In this document: in pieces, positions 46,109 through 61,637 of the stretch
How the letters are laid out: each line of letters opens with the position of its first letter
Numbering within the stretch: the first letter of the stretch is position 1
Origin: Tyto alba
Taxonomy: Eukaryota; Chordata; Aves; Strigiformes; Tytonidae
NCBI RefSeq assembly: GCF_018691265.1
Contig: NW_024881313.1
Span: 6,043,501-6,107,500 of the forward strand
Direction of reading: 5' to 3'
DNA length: 64,000 nt
The notes under the pieces: generated by a model
Seen by the model: the letters and a program-made list of their open reading frames with translations, nothing else
Told to the model about the DNA's origin: nothing
Database searches by the model: none
Made by a program: the position numbers and the translations under genes

Positions 46109-47983
46109 ATTATTTCCTGGCATATTTCATGCAGATGGAAAGCTTTGCTCACTAATATTAGTCTTCTTGAACTTTGCGATATATACTTTCATACCATGTA
46201 AACACTACCTTTAAATAAATACTGGAAACTCATATCAATACTATACTGAAAGACAGAAATCTCCACTCCTCCTGTAACATAAAAAGCAGCAGTTTAAACC
46301 CATAAATACCATCAGCTCGGTTATGGATGCCTGCACTTCTCCAGGGCCACTCAGGCAACACTGAAAAAGCTATGCTATCACTGGTCATTTTGAGCTAAAC
46401 ATAAGACTTTCCACACCATTAAAAAAAAAAAGGAAAGAAAAAAAAAAAAGAAGACCTATGACTCCAAATAATTACTTTATTAATTGATACTAAATTGCTA
46501 ATATGCTCTTTCACGGATTCTAAATACCGTTCATCACTCAATAACTTCAGTAAATCTTTGCAAACATCTGAACATCCCCACTGCCAGTTGACAACAAATA
46601 AATACATTTACTTCCAGAGTTTCTGAAAACTTTACACACTGCTCTAAATATAGTTTTTGCTCTAGCTATTTGCATTAGTCTTCCCAAAAGGTAGTACTAA
46701 GGAGCCAAATTTGAAGCCAGTTCCATTTCCTCTCTAAACTGTATATTATACAGTTATGATAAGGCACAGCTTAAGGGAAGCTACTTTTCCTCTTGCTGTT
46801 ACAAATGTTCATACGTTGCCATTTGGAAGAAATAATTTTTTAGTAGATCTTTGAGAAAACTTCAAAACATAAGCACTTCTCTGCACCTGCCAAGTTGCAC
46901 AAACACAAAGACCAAATATTCCAGACACTGCAGAAATTATTAAAAAACATCTCAGTAATCCAGAAATCTAAATGTTGGAGGCAGTGGAGGTTAGCTGAAA
47001 AACAAGGAGATATTCTATGCTTTTGAAAGCCTCTACCTATAAGCCTAGACAAGCAGAGCTATATATGTAAAAGTTTCCATTGTAGGAAAAAAACTAAGTG
47101 TTCCAAGAGGAGAAAAATTAAAAACAGTATTGTGTCTCAAATTACAAGCAGCAGTTGTGTTTGAAATAAAATATGGAAACAATTTAATGCAAAAGCTTCA
47201 ACCATCATAGTGCACAAACTGGAGTGTGTAAAAGCATGTCAACTAAAAGCTTTTTAAAAAGGCCAAATTAAATTATTTCATTTTTTTGGTAGTGTTCTAA
47301 CTTTTCAGCTACAGATGTTAGGTTAGGAAAGCATGTATTGATGTCACACAAAGACTACTGTACTTCAAATGATTACTAGCATATGCCCCAGGAGAAATTT
47401 CAATTTTGGTAAACAAAGATTATAGTCTCTTACTTCTTCAAGTACTTTAGTACTTCAGGTACTAGAGGATATTTTAAAACTGATTTTTAAATGAAGGTAA
47501 AACACATTCTGTGAATATGCAGTCTAAGATACTACTTCATACCAAAAGTTTCAGTACAAATTCAATGAGTTTCAGGACGTACCCTGCACTCCACTCAACT
47601 TACACAAGAGGCTGAATTTATTGGGTCACATCAATCATCTTCCCTGGTATTTTGCAAGAAACAGCTGGATGAAGAAACTTGTGTTCTATGCAGTCACACA
47701 GGTAATTAATGCCAGTATTTATGAAGTCCAAAATACCAGCATAACAGATGCAACCAAGTACAGCTTTTGAAGTATGCCTTTCTCTGTATCTTAATTTTTC
47801 AGCTTTAATGTGTGCCTGTCTACATGAATCAAAGCTTTGTATCTCTCTATTTCTGTCACAGGACTCAAAATTATTTATCTGTTATAGTGACACAAGCCTG
47901 AAGACAGCGTAACTGATTGACAAAATACTAACAACTTAAGTAAAGACCTCAGTTATATACCCACAGGAGCAAGTTATGTATAA

Positions 47984-48037
47984 CAAAAAAAAAAAAAAAA
48001 AAACAAAAACAAACAAACAAACAAAAAAACAAAAAAC
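47984..48037. repeat. A run grading into (CAAA)n
   Basis: A homopolymer of about 19 A, then caaacaaacaaac and A/C-rich sequence. Could be the decayed tail of an old retroposon, but no body was recognised. Confidence 0.85.
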
Positions 48038-51000
48038 CCACACCTCAGTTTATTGTACCACTTTTCTTGGTGGAAAAGTTGAGGGGAAGTCATGCAGAAC
48101 CATCTACAGAGTTTTATCCCATTGCTAACTTTATCCTAAGGCCAACTGGAAATCAATCAAGAGATCTTCCTAAATCAGATCCCTTCTCCACACAAGTACT
48201 AAACTTAAACCTGAAGAGAAAATAGTGAACACCCTTCTAAAGGGAAAGAAGAACAACACTTTCAGTGTTATGTGTTTGCATCTTATTACTGGTCTCCAAT
48301 CAACATTGTAATAGTGGATAAAGGCGAGCTGTGAGCGTCACACGTTGTGCCACACTTCTAAGAACAGGCACCCCAGCAGCAATAAAATGGAAGGTTCAAG
48401 TTCTGCCATGAACATGTTTCACTTGCACTTTCATCTCAGCACACCATGCAGGCATATTTTCAAAGAAAGATCAAATTCACAAGGATTGTAAGGTACTCTA
48501 TACTGCAAGTGTACATGTCATGGCTCAGAACAATACTTAAAGAGCTATTCTGTAATGTGTTTTGGGTTTATCAGCAAACAAGACAAAGTCCTTTTAATAC
48601 ATGAAATTAGATACTCTACTGCATAGCAAAATAACAACACGGTGCACCTCCAGAGACCCTTGATGAATCTGATCACTAGAAATCTTGTTGGTTCCAGTGG
48701 AGTTTGTATGTCAGGCATGCTTGCATCCTTTCATCTGAAAGCACCTCATCACTCAACAGAAGACAAGTAGGAAATAATTTTTAAAATCCACACTTCAGAT
48801 ACCTAGGGTGTTTCCTTAATCTTGGTTAATATGAAATTTACCTTAAACAATTCTTTCTGCTCTCTGTTCTTAACCCAATTTTTTTTTTACATCTAGCATA
48901 CAGTGCCTCAGTTTTCATTCTTCTAACCTAAAGAGGGCAATTTTCTGCCCTATAAAGTGAAGTTTCTCATCTCCTATATTGACTGGGAAAGAAGCAAGCT
49001 TGCAATAATTCCCCTGTACCTCTTCCAGTCTGCAACTTTTTTCAATATGGACAGTCAGAACTGTGTAAAATATATCAGACAAGAGTCTCATGAGTGCCTT
49101 GCAAAACAGAATTAATATTTCCCTTTCTACTGATACATTTAGATCATGAGATCTTTTTTGACTTTCTCACAGTTATATCATACTGTCAGCTCAATCTACT
49201 GGTCTGCTACAAAAGAATATAAAAAATCATTTTGAACCTCTGTCTCCTCCAAACCTTAAATTTGTTGTTGAACAAAGTGTTCTCTTCCTAAGTACAAAAC
49301 ATTACATGTGTATTTTGTCTCACTGCTACTACTCTACGCTTCAAATAAATCAGGGTTTGGCACTTTGGTTTTGATACTCTCGCTTCAGTGAAAATGCTTA
49401 GACTATTTATTTCACCAGAAACCACCTTTCATCAAGATACTGCTGCTGCTTTTAACACTGCCTCCTTCTACAGCTTTAAGTGCAGGAGACACTGAGGAAT
49501 TCTAACAATTAAAAATTTTATGATGAAAAGTTTTGATAATTAGTGAAGTAAAGCTGTATTAACACATTCTCAGACTTACTTCATAACAACAGAACGCTTT
49601 TTTAAATTAAAGCATCCAAACACAGCACTTTCAAAATCTGATTACCCAATTATGATGCAGCCACTTCAAAAACTACATCTATGCCCTTTTAATACATCAT
49701 GCCCATATATTAACATTTCATGCATGCCCTGTTTCAGATTTCTGTTATTGTGAACTATTTGTTGAATTTTCTCTTCCAGCTTAAAGCACTGGAGTATTTA
49801 AATTAGATCTGCATCAATGTCGACACAAAAATATTTTTATTTGAGATTCTATTACAGATGCTGCACAAGCATTTCAGAATTGCTCCATAAATTCATATAC
49901 AGAAAACAGAAACGCAAGACAGCTTTTTAGAGCACAAAATAAATTCAAGCACTTTAGAAAAGATTTCGACTATCTCAACACATTCTTTAATCAAAAATGG
50001 AAGTGATTCTAATTTAAAATAGAAAATATATTTGATTATTACACAATTATCCTGTCTACCTAATTTTTCTAGAAGGAAAAAGACCCACCATGCAAAACTT
50101 CCATAGGGAAGGCTTCAGTTCAGTCTATTTAATTTCACTGAAAGGTTTCCTCTTCATTGCAACTTGCAAGTGAAAACTTTAAGACAGGAGTGAAGCTGCA
50201 AAAATTATAAAATGTAAATGAAATTACCTCTGGCCCAGGACCTCAGTTTTCAATTTTACATGATCACCTAGAACATTTTCCAGAAGTTTCATTTTAAATT
50301 AATTCTTAACAGTAACACTCCCATTTCCACTTAACTAATCCCTCTCATGCAAGCACTCCCCACCCCTGCCCAAACTTATTAAGAAGCTGTAAAAGCAAGT
50401 TGCTAAATTAACAATATTATAGTTCAGGGTGACTTACAACAGGGGAAAAAAAAAAGAGTTCTGTTTACTGTCCTCGTCATACAACACAGTTCTTGTTTAT
50501 TCTAGAGACACAAGGTAAAGCCGCACCGACAAAGAAAATTTACCAAAACACACTCTGAATGCTACTACTGATATAGTGGATAGAAAATGTCTTTTCCAAA
50601 TTTGTTTGTAGAACAACATTGCTGATGTTTTTAAATGGTGAAAAGTACCACATAAAACCTTTGTACAGAAATGGCAGAACATGATGGCATGTTAAATGCT
50701 TACTTGACCTGCATGAATGCCCAAAATGCATCTCAGTCACTTTGCTAGCAAAAGACTATCCTGAACTTTTATTTTAATTTAACACAATCAAGATTTACAC
50801 AATTACCTATTTGTTATCCTCAACAGTTACCTTCCTTCAGTCCTTTGAAGGGTATGTTCAAGAACTCTAGAAAAGGAATAAAAAGATTCACCTTGACACT
50901 CAGATTTTGAAGGGAACTGAAAAATCCCATGGCATAAGTCACACCGCACTTAGTCATGTGTTTCACCTCCCAGACTGCTTCCCTGCAATATGCTATCAGG

Positions 51001-54000
51001 ATTTATTTAGGATCACAAGTACTTAATTAAAAGTGAGAAACTTAATTTCAGTTTAAGAATATCTGGGCTTAGTAACAGGGGAAGAAGTTATTTCTAGTGG
51101 TCTTGGAACAACTTCCATTAAGAACTACACATTTTTAATGAAATTACCACTTTGAATGTTCACTCTGAATGTTTACCATCTTCACTTTCAAGTCATTTCC
51201 CAACTTACTGCTGTGAACACTGGAGGACAATGTTATGCGTTCTGTAAGGTAGACACAGGCACAGAAACTGCAAAGGGTTATCTTCAAAACAGTATTTTGC
51301 ACTTGTACCTGTCATGCATACTGACAAGTTTGAGATTTTCTACTCTATTTCTTTAGAATACCAAATTTGGTTTCACTGAGTTTTGCCTAGGAACTTCTTG
51401 ATTTTCGGTCACATACTCTGTCACCACAACTGAAGCAAAACCAGAGAAGCAAAGGCTGTGAATAACTTGTGACCAAATAGTTACAAATCCTCTAATTACA
51501 CCATGAGTTTTAAATATCACTTCATTCAAGTCTTCATTTGGAAAGTAGGATACTAGATGACAGAAGCTCAAGGACATAACTGAAACTTCAGACTAGTGGA
51601 AGGGCTGCAGTAAAAGACAGGGGAATATAGTTCATGCTCAGAAATATAACGATCAGCTTCATATATAAACAAAAATTTTGCTTCCAACAAGTATTGATGG
51701 CTTCATTCCCAGTGTCCAAAGAATGTGCTTAAATGAAGTAAACTACTACCAGAACTAAAGATTAAGTAGGAAATTAGAAACATGTTATATGCCCAGATAT
51801 AATCTGTGGCTATTGTAGCAAGCCCATACTGCTGTAGTGGAAGGCAGTGATGTCACTTCACTTTATTTCTCTTCTTTGATAGCAGTAACTATTCAAGTGC
51901 ATCCTTCCCGTCACCCACATTACACAAATTACTCCTTCAATTACTGTTGCACAAGCCAAGTTCTGCACATCTTCAGTTCAATTATTTTCTTTTTTTTCAA
52001 AATAAATTCTGGCAAGTGCAAAAACAGATGAACTTTTCTTCTTGGACAGTTCACACCACTGCAAAACTCAAAGAATACAATCCATCAAGGTTTTTTATCA
52101 TTTTCTGAGACAGGCAAATTACTGTAATATCTGAAAGCAGAGATGTTTGAAACCATAACTTTTACTTATATTTCATGATCTCTTTTATAACATGTTTTCT
52201 TGTAAAAATGAGGCCATGATGGAACTTGGCTTTTTGAGTGCACCTGAAAAACAAGAAAGTCTACAGAGGGGGGGAAAAAATAATTTTAAGATAATTTCTT
52301 TCTGGAGTACAAACTTCAATTGCTGTTTCTTAAAAGCAGTTCATACATATCCTCATATGCTAACTCTCTTCAGTCCCATTTATGGCGAAACAATAAAAGC
52401 CACAGACTCTCTCGGTTTTGACTCAAGTGCTTTGTTCTATTCTTTTCCCCACTGCTTAGGGGTCTCAGAGAAAGGGGTGGGAGGAGAAAAATGAAGATGT
52501 TAGTACAAGCAGTACCTCACTGATCCAAGAACCTCATTGGTTTTTGACAACGGAACCTCTCAGATTCACACAGATTTTGAGGCCCAGTTACTTTGGTATC
52601 AGTAGTCAGAATTACTTACTAACACAATCAACAGGCCAGAAGTGGAGATGACTCTCAAAATAGCCTATTAAAGTCCTCCCATTGACAATCAAGAAACGAC
52701 AGGTTAGGGACCGTGATTCTTCTCCATCCCCAGCCTTGGAATTCCACTGCAATAGATAAATAATTCCATGTTTCAGCTTTTCCACAAGAAGGTTTTATGA
52801 AGTCTGGGTCCTGACCTGGAAAAGAATAATTGCTTTGCCAACCATCTTCAGCATGGCAGTTGAGAGGACTGTCTCATCACACTAAATGAGTTCTCAGACA
52901 GTCAGTCCAATCCATAGTAGTTTCTGCTTATTATACTCCCCATTAAATTCCTCTTTACCAGGAGACTATTGGGCCTGAGAGATATATAAAAAGAGAGCAA
53001 TGTACCCTCCTATGGATAAATTGGTTCTTTGGACACAACTAGTTTTAAGATTATGGAATAATTTAAGATGAGGTTACCCTCAAGTTCCCAAGTGAACTTA
53101 AAAGGGCAATGATGTATTCTTCTGTAATGCTAAGGTACCCAACATTTTCTGGGTGTTACAAGGTAAAAAAAAAAAAAGCATTCATGACATTCATTAACTA
53201 CTGGCAACAGAGAAAACAAGTACTATCTCAGCAGACAGGTCATATAGCACACGCAAGGTAATAAGCATTAAACAGATGGAGTAGTCTGTCTCATGCAAAT
53301 TAAGCACTGAAATTAAATGGCCACATTTTTCCTCATAATTTTGAAAGGCCTGAAACAAAACATAGTCTAAGGCTGTATTTTCAGAAAAGGTAAATTCCTC
53401 TTCATAGAAAGGAAATCAACCTGTTTAATTATTTTTCAAATAGTCAGCTAGATTTCTTTCTTTTCCACTACACCGTTCGTGGAGACATGCCGAAAACTCA
53501 AATGAACACTTGATTCTGCTTCAACTTTTCAGATACACGGCCCCCAGCACACCTGCACACATTCCACTTGTCATGTGGTACAAGAAAAAGTTCAATACTC
53601 GGGACAGAATCTGGTTGGCTATCTCTACTCAAAGAGCAGCTGGTATTTTTAAGCAGCCCAGTCTTGCACTTCCTAAATCAACAGATCCTGAGAGCTCAGC
53701 TACATGCGCGTGCAAAGCTGCAAGGTAGCATGCTGGACTTTAGCTTGCTTTTTGGTCCAGTTGGGAGGAGAAAATAGCTTAAGAAAACAAATATAAAGTA
53801 AACCACATGCAGGTAGACTGCCAGAACACCTGTCTCCAGACAGATCCAACAGCACACTAACGGAGGTGCAAGCCCAGCAGCCTGTTCACAGCCAGGCATG
53901 CACACCCAGGATATCTGGTCCACCTACTAGCATTAGTCTGCACATAGAGACCCATTAGAAGCATCAGATCTTCATGTTGAAACTTCCTTTGGAATAGTCA

Positions 54001-54795
54001 CTTTGACAAACACCTCAGCAATAATAATAGCACACTGCTTGGAAAAGTATTTTTTAATATTCATTAATACCCCTTCCATAAATCAAGCTTACTGATAGCA
54101 CTGAATATTCTCTACAGAAACTTGCCATGGTAGCAAATAGCAATGAAACTTGATCCCATATGAAGGAATTTGTGTTCAATGACTGAAGCATGAAACATGA
54201 AAGAAGCTTTCTCAATTGCAGAAACTCTGGCAGAGTTTCTCTCTTTCTAAACACAGTGTCAGGATTTAAATACCACATCACTTCTCAGCATAAGTTTTCA
54301 GACCCCAACAAGCCAACTTTCACACAGAAGGAATCAACACTTGCTTTTTAATACCAGAGAGACCAGTTTGAATAAGCTCCTGCCAGTAGTTCAAAAAAGA
54401 AGCAAAATGTATTTAAAATTTGTTTTCTCAAATTAATTACCATCCCCCTGTCCAGAAAAATGGACATCAAGGGCTATGAAGGAAAAAGATATGATCAAGC
54501 ATGCATCATGTTGGCTCAACACGGGATTAAATTATGGCTGAATGGGTAAAGAATTAAATTACCTAATCATATTTTTTCTAATATAGATTCTAAGTACTTG
54601 AAATTCACAATGCAAGTAGGTAAATTTCACATGTGCTCAAAACTGTAATTTTCCTGTGCTGAATAAATTACAAGGTTAAGCAGAGCACACCAAGAAGCCT
54701 TGTAATTTCCTGGTCTTGTGTGCCTGCTATACTTTTCTTGCTCTGACAATACCTGTAAACCCATATTCTGGCTCCATGTAACTCTTCTTGACCTA

Positions 54796-54797
<2 letters not shown>

Positions 54798-54847
<50 letters not shown>
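54798..54847. repeat. (TA)n dinucleotide microsatellite, about 24 units
   Basis: Uninterrupted TA alternation; potential cruciform or unwinding element. A spurious open frame translates it as Tyr-Ile repeats. Confidence 0.97.
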
Positions 54848-54853
<6 letters not shown>

Positions 54854-57800
54854 CAAGAGAGGAAAAAAGTATAGAAAGCAAGCAGACATGCAGATATCCA
54901 AATTTAAGTTTTGGCTGTGAACTATGATTCAGAAGCAGCAATTCAGATTTTTCACTACTGGCAATAAACTGAGCTTTGTACCAATGGATTTCACACCTCT
55001 TTAGACTCAGGAGGTGTCAGTCTTCTCTGTTCCTACCGGTAGTGAGTCCAAATAAAATTAAGCATTACCAAATTCACTAACTGCCACAAGACAAACAACA
55101 GAGTTCAGTTACCCACATATTATTGCTGTGTATGACAAATGTCAGAGTCCCAAGACAGTTATTTGATCTTAAAGTCAAAAGTAGGCAATGGCCCATATTC
55201 AGTAATGTAACACATGGAAAGAGTCTAAACTTAAGTAGAAACCAAAAAATATTTTCATCCATTCTGAAGACAATACTGACTAACAGCAGGAAACTGTAGA
55301 ACCCTTCCCCTAAAGGGATTTCACCAGACTTGCATATAAAGCACTGTCAGTTTTCCTAATTCTTCTTTAACTAAATCCATCACTCGGCACAAATTGCTTG
55401 TTCTAGACAGATACCTGAACCTAAACAGGTATCTTTTTGTGAGAAAGGAGCATTCATACAATGTTGTATGAGCACATACGTTAGATCTCTCTTGATTTAA
55501 AGTATCAGGAAGACTTATTGTAAATTCAAGACTTAATAAAATAAATGAGCAAAGTAATTCTACCAGTCTTACTCTTCAGTTATGGGGCCATCTAAGAACA
55601 GGTGGGTACAGATTTTTCTGTATGATAGATACAGGAAAACAATGCAAAGACTGGCAAGAAGAGAAGTGCATATTGCAGCACAAATTTGCTAGTTCAGCAG
55701 AGCCACAAGACTACCATAAATTTGAAGCACTGAAATATCACTGCAACTGCATCTGAGACATTCTTGCTTTCCCTAAAAATTTTTACTTGAATTTACAGCA
55801 CTAACAGCAAAGCCAATGCAACACACAGTGTCCTATGCTTTTTGAGGAAGGGAAATAGATTTGAAAAGAGACACACTACAGTAAGAGCATCTCAAACGAA
55901 CTTACAGACACAGCACTTCTGACACCTTGTACAAAGACACCTTCATAGAAGAACTAGCTGATTTTAATCCTCTGAATGCATTTGTTGGATTATACTTTTG
56001 GGAGAGGTGGAAAATATATTTTAATTAGTTTAATCACCACTAAGATGCAGAAATTCAAGATCATTTAGTGTCATGATTATCTCTCATGGGGTTTTTTTGC
56101 AGTCATCTGTTTTGTATATTTCCAAATTATACCAGCCATCATAACACACATGTAGGCACACACCCCCCAACATCAGCATTTACAACATTTAGCCAATATT
56201 TAAACCCTACCATACACAGAAAAGCTAGTTACCTCTTCAACACAGAAACAAGAGTAAAATTTTGTCTGAGGCCCGAAAGTCCTAAACATCTATCTAATAG
56301 TGAATTATTGAAAAGGTATTGAAGAAAAGGCAAATAATGACTGGAAAGTAGGCCACACATTATGATGAAGTTAGAAAAACTAGATACAGCAAAAGGAGTG
56401 GCTCAGAAGGAAAAAGAAAGAATGTAAGATGGCTTACGTCATGTTCCAGCTGATGGCCCAGGAACCACACCTGGCCTGCCATTTTTGCACACAGTGTAGC
56501 ACTAAATGATAGTGCCTTCACCATGCTGGAAGGGGAACTGTTTAAATGGGATTGCCGTCTGCTTCACCTGATCTCATGTATACAGCCTGGAACACTTCTA
56601 CTTGGAAGATGCCATCATGCTTATTACTCCTTTCTTGATGGAAAAGAGAAGGAGGTTCCCAAAGCTGAGTAGGTTCAACTTGCCATGCTGTGCTCCTTTT
56701 TCAGCCTACTGCCTTAAAAAAAGTTTGTCAGATAATATTAGAGAGAAGTGAGATTTGCTAAAATATTACTGAAACGATTTAAGTATACGTTCAGCTGCGA
56801 GCAGGTAAGTAGCACCAGTGACTTCAAAGTTAAAGCATCTGTTAAAGTTGGTTTGGGGAATTAGGCCAGAGAGAAACAGCAAAAAGGAAGGAAGTGTCCT
56901 ATTTGAATGAAAGACTCATTCTGAGGTTTGTATGTTTAGATGCCCTCAGAAAAGGCTGACAAGAGGTATTTGCATGCATTTCCTTAAGTACAAACTGTGA
57001 AACATCTCATAGTATAACTCATGATTAACCCATTTGGTTGACAAAGGTTATTCACATTCATATATACTCCAGATTTTTTCCACTATCCTACCATTCACTG
57101 CCTATTTCTGTTCACCCAAGAAAGTACTCCTCCTGTTTCCTAAGTACACCCAAATACTTAGAAACAGCAACTAAAACCAAAATGGTGACTTAGCTGCATT
57201 AAAAGGATGAGTAGTTTGATTAAAAACAATCTGCACCATAGATATTTGGAGATCTTTCTAACATGTCCAAATTCTATTTTAACAGATGGCCAGGATCTGG
57301 AGTCCTGATGACTCTTCACTTCTTTTGCCTTTCTTCATCTCGTTAACTCAGTGAGAAGCTGCCAATGAACTCTAAAAACTATGTAATAAATGCTTAAGCA
57401 GGATTCTAATTTTGGTCACAGATAACCAAGTATAGTAATTCTAGATAATATTAGCTGAGATTTATGATGTATTCAACGTTTTCAGATGCACACGATTATT
57501 TTTGGGCATCACTTGAACAGATAATATTCAATGCACAGCTGGTAAATTTTACTCCTCTTTTTTCTCCTATTTTTATGTAAGAAGCATATGCATGCTGCAC
57601 TTTATCTCAGTTTTCTTCCAAAGGATCTATTTATTCAGCAAGAGAAAAGATGAGTCTAGTCAAGCCTCACTTTAAAGACATCAGAAGACCAAACTATAGC
57701 TATTTTTGAGAACTGAAGTTAGATATACCATCATCACTTCTCTGAGTAAGATGTACCAATAGTTAGAAGAAGACCTGCCCTCCTGGTGCAACTTGGGATA

Positions 57801-60800
57801 CGAAAAGTTGGTCAATTTTTACTTAGCTCCATTGTTGCATTATTTCTAAATTACAAAAAAAAGTACTCGTTCTACCTACCACTATCAAAATCTCTTATCC
57901 CAAGAAGAAAGAACACCTCAAAAAGCCTAGATCAAGTTTTTAGTAATGGAACTGCTCCTACTTTTACACACTTCACAACTTATGTCAAGCTAAGAACTTC
58001 TACATTCCACTTATTCCAAACTAGGGGTTTGACAGTGACTACACTTCTTGTTCAAAGGTAATAAGAAAATTAGCTTGAAAAATATTTTAGAGCCCTTTAC
58101 ATCTCTCTGAGTACTTGTCATCACATTTCCAACAGTTAGTAGAAACTAATTCTATAGCACTATGCTTCTATTCTGTAAGGCAATCACTGACTGGATTTCA
58201 AAATTTCCTATCAAGCTGACTTCACTGAACAAAATACATCTCCTGTTCATTGTTAACACCAGATGGTCTACAAGTCCCGACTCCATCCTTACTTGCATCA
58301 GAGGACCAAACCAAGAAGGTTAAGAGTCATTGGGTATTACCATAAACTTGGAAGTGTTTTCCAAGTGATACTAAATACAACAAGATTCTGGCTACCAATA
58401 GAATGACTGAAGTGAGTGAGAGATGAGCCATTTGCTACAGTTCATTCTCAGTTCTGAGTATAGATACAGGACAATGTGAAGAAAGACTTTAGGAGGTAAG
58501 TGTTTTAATCACAGCAATCTACAACAGATCCCTGTTCCCTTATTATCTATGCATTTCCACAGATCGGTTGAAGATCTGTTTCCAAGCACAGGATACCATA
58601 TGTATTTTTCTATTGCTAATCAACAAGCCTTTCCTTTAGCTTCAGATGACCACCTGTTATCAGCACAAACATTAAGTTCAAAGGACTATGACCAACCAAC
58701 CCAAAATTCAAACTGTTAAAAAGTTCCGTCATTTAGCCCCATCACACTGTATCTTTCTGTGTTTATTAAAACCCCACACTGAGGGCAGAAGAACCTTTAA
58801 AGCCACACCAAGATCCTGGCCAAGCCCAGACCCACCTTATTCAGGGTGCCTGTGCGGAAGATGGGATCAGGAGGAACACATCACACTGCAGCAGTAAGAT
58901 TTCTGGCAAGCAGGTAAATATGTAAACAAACATACAGGCTACAGTGCTTGGAGGCTAAACATCTATTTCTGCTGTTCGATCCTGACATATCGTTAGGCAG
59001 AATGGAGCAATGGCCAACCAAAGAACAATCTATGGGTATCCTGGTCAGTATGACATGCTTCCTAAACTACATACATGGGTAATCACTAATCTGCTACAAA
59101 CTTACCACCAGCTCTATTACCAAAACAAGAACTAGTACTGACTCAATCTTCACAGTAGGCTACAATGATATACATATCACATTTCAGTTATCAGGCACTC
59201 TAGAGAAAATCCATGTCAATTATTTAAAGAAACTAAAGAGTAATCCAGTCCAAGGATAAGAGTTTCTCATGTTTAATCAAACAGATCTCCAGTGCACAGT
59301 AGCAATTCATATATGAATACAAGTCCATGAAGAAGTTGAGACTAGTTTTGAAATATAAGTATCCTGAATAGTAAAAGCACACAATACTAATTACATAAAC
59401 AGCTCACAAACCTCATTTGGTTCAAAAAGTCTTCAAGTTAAACATTAGTTGAATTCCAGGAGATTATCTGGGGAAAATATCATCTATGCTTACTTTGGTT
59501 TTATTCTTTCCTAGACAGCTTATGGATGCTGGGCTTTCTGTTTACAGACAAGTGTTCTGTTAAGGTATTTGTGTATGCACACACATACAAACAATAATAC
59601 TTTTTTTTAAAAAAAGAAGAAAAAAAAGAGCATTTTATGGATTGACTGGCAGCTCCAACCCATTACAGATACCAACCCTGGCTAGTTCAAATGGTTAATG
59701 TCTCAACACAGAGCAAGATCAGATCAAACAGAAGACATATCCTGATACAGTCCTTCTTCATTGCAGTACTAGGGAGTAGGAATCTTTTTCTTACAGGTAG
59801 TCACACCCACAGCTGCTCACCTGTGCCTAGTATTTTAGATCATCCTCTTGCATTTATACTGGCTCTCTAATGACTTGTAGAAAAGCAGAGAAAGAGAAGG
59901 AGAAAGGGTGGCAAATGTGTTATTTTTGCCATCTACAAGGGGACAGACTTTCGAGACCTTCAGTCGTATACCTTTAGCATCATCAGTCATTCTGCTGTCT
60001 TAGTTTTTAATCCCCTCTCCAAAGCAATCAGATCTTTTTGGAAGCTGTTAATGTGCAGGCCCAGGGCAATTACATAAGATGTTATTTTAGTCGTGAACAA
60101 CACATTAAATTCTGGATTCTGCCACTGTTGCAGATTAGCACAAAGAAATTCTTCACTGGTTTTTGGCTAATGATGTCCAGGCACTTGGGGACCATGATAT
60201 GCTGCTTTATTTCTTTCTGAAAGCTGAATTTAAAGCTATTCAGACACTAAATTTTCTGGCCCCACATCCTTCTCATCAAGAGACATCCATGTCTTCTGTC
60301 ATCTTGAAAAATCTGCTCACAGATAATGTTAATTGGAGCTCCTAATAGATTCTGAATGGTTTCAGGTGTTGCACTGCATGTTGGAAAAAGGAGTTAGATG
60401 TACCTGCAGTCAGTCACCATGACTATTCTTATTATTTGAAAACTTACCATATTAAAGAGCATCCAAATACTTTAAGGTTTCTAAAGGACTCAAGCATTAT
60501 GTAGCTAGGCCGTAGGATTTTACTGACAATGCAAGCAACAAGTTTTACCCATTTAACAAAACTCGCCTTAGTATATAATGCTCCTGAACTGTGAGACCAG
60601 ATCCCAACTACAGAATTAAAATGAACTGCCTGTACAGATATCCTGGCTAGTTTTGTATCCAACACAAAGAGGAAGTCATGTCCTGGACCTCAAAACACCA
60701 AAGATTTCTTTCTGTCCATTTCAAAACAGCATTATATTCTCAAAAAATTACGTTCACTTAAAAATTCATCTTCGCAGATTTCTCTGATCTAATGCTTAAG

Positions 60801-61612
60801 TGCACAGCTACTTCTTAAAGAAAGTAAAATCCAAATAGAAACAAGCCATTTATATAAATGCATGTGCATTTTGGAATTAGTGTCCCACTGTGGTTCACAA
60901 TCATCTATCCATAGAATTGCCCTTCCTGCTGAAGTTCATGAAAAAAAAAATGCAAAAAATGTTTTCTTGACTGTGGTATCTCCCAAGACTAACTCTGCTC
61001 CTCTGTTTATTTCATACTGACTGGCTTTCTGTCACAAGATTTTACAATAGAGGTAAAATGTAGTAACATGTTTTATTCATGCAGTTTACTGCAAAACTAC
61101 TTGAAAGGCTTGCAAACCCAGAACTCTGGAAATACTGATTTAATAGAAACACTGCTCTAGCTAGACTTACTTAAATGTCACAACTGAAGGATTTAGTGTG
61201 CTTACTCTCTGTTTATTAAGTAAATATTTGCAGTATTTCCAAATTAAGAAACTCAACAACTGAGATTAAGTGAATACAACATAAGCTCCAGGAGTAGAGC
61301 AGATATCTACCTGGAGAAAATAAAGCTACAGGTAAAAAAAAAGTTAAAGTTAAGCTTTAAAACACAAGTATTCTTAGCTATCCCAGTCTAGTAATAAGGA
61401 AGAATAGTAAGCATTAAAAGTGATCTGAATTTTGAAGTAATTACAGAAAAATAAAACTCAATGTATTAACTCACCCTGGAGGAAAAAACAGAGCAATCGA
61501 ATTCAAACTAGTCTATAGCTGCCCAGAGAGATTACCTTCTGGAAGCACAGTAATTATATTTGCAAAGTAAAATCATTTATGCCTGTGGTGGGGAGGCCTA
61601 AGGGATTTATTT

Positions 61613-61637
61613 CTTTTTTTTTTTTTTTTTTTTTTTA
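61613..61637. repeat. T homopolymer, about 25 bases
   Basis: T run after ttatttc in the PALS2 5' intron. It encodes only a spurious poly-Lys terminus on the opposite strand. Confidence 0.9.

Noticed and set aside
54718..54927. Open frame encoding Tyr-Ile repeats
   Set aside because: An artefact of the (TA)n microsatellite.
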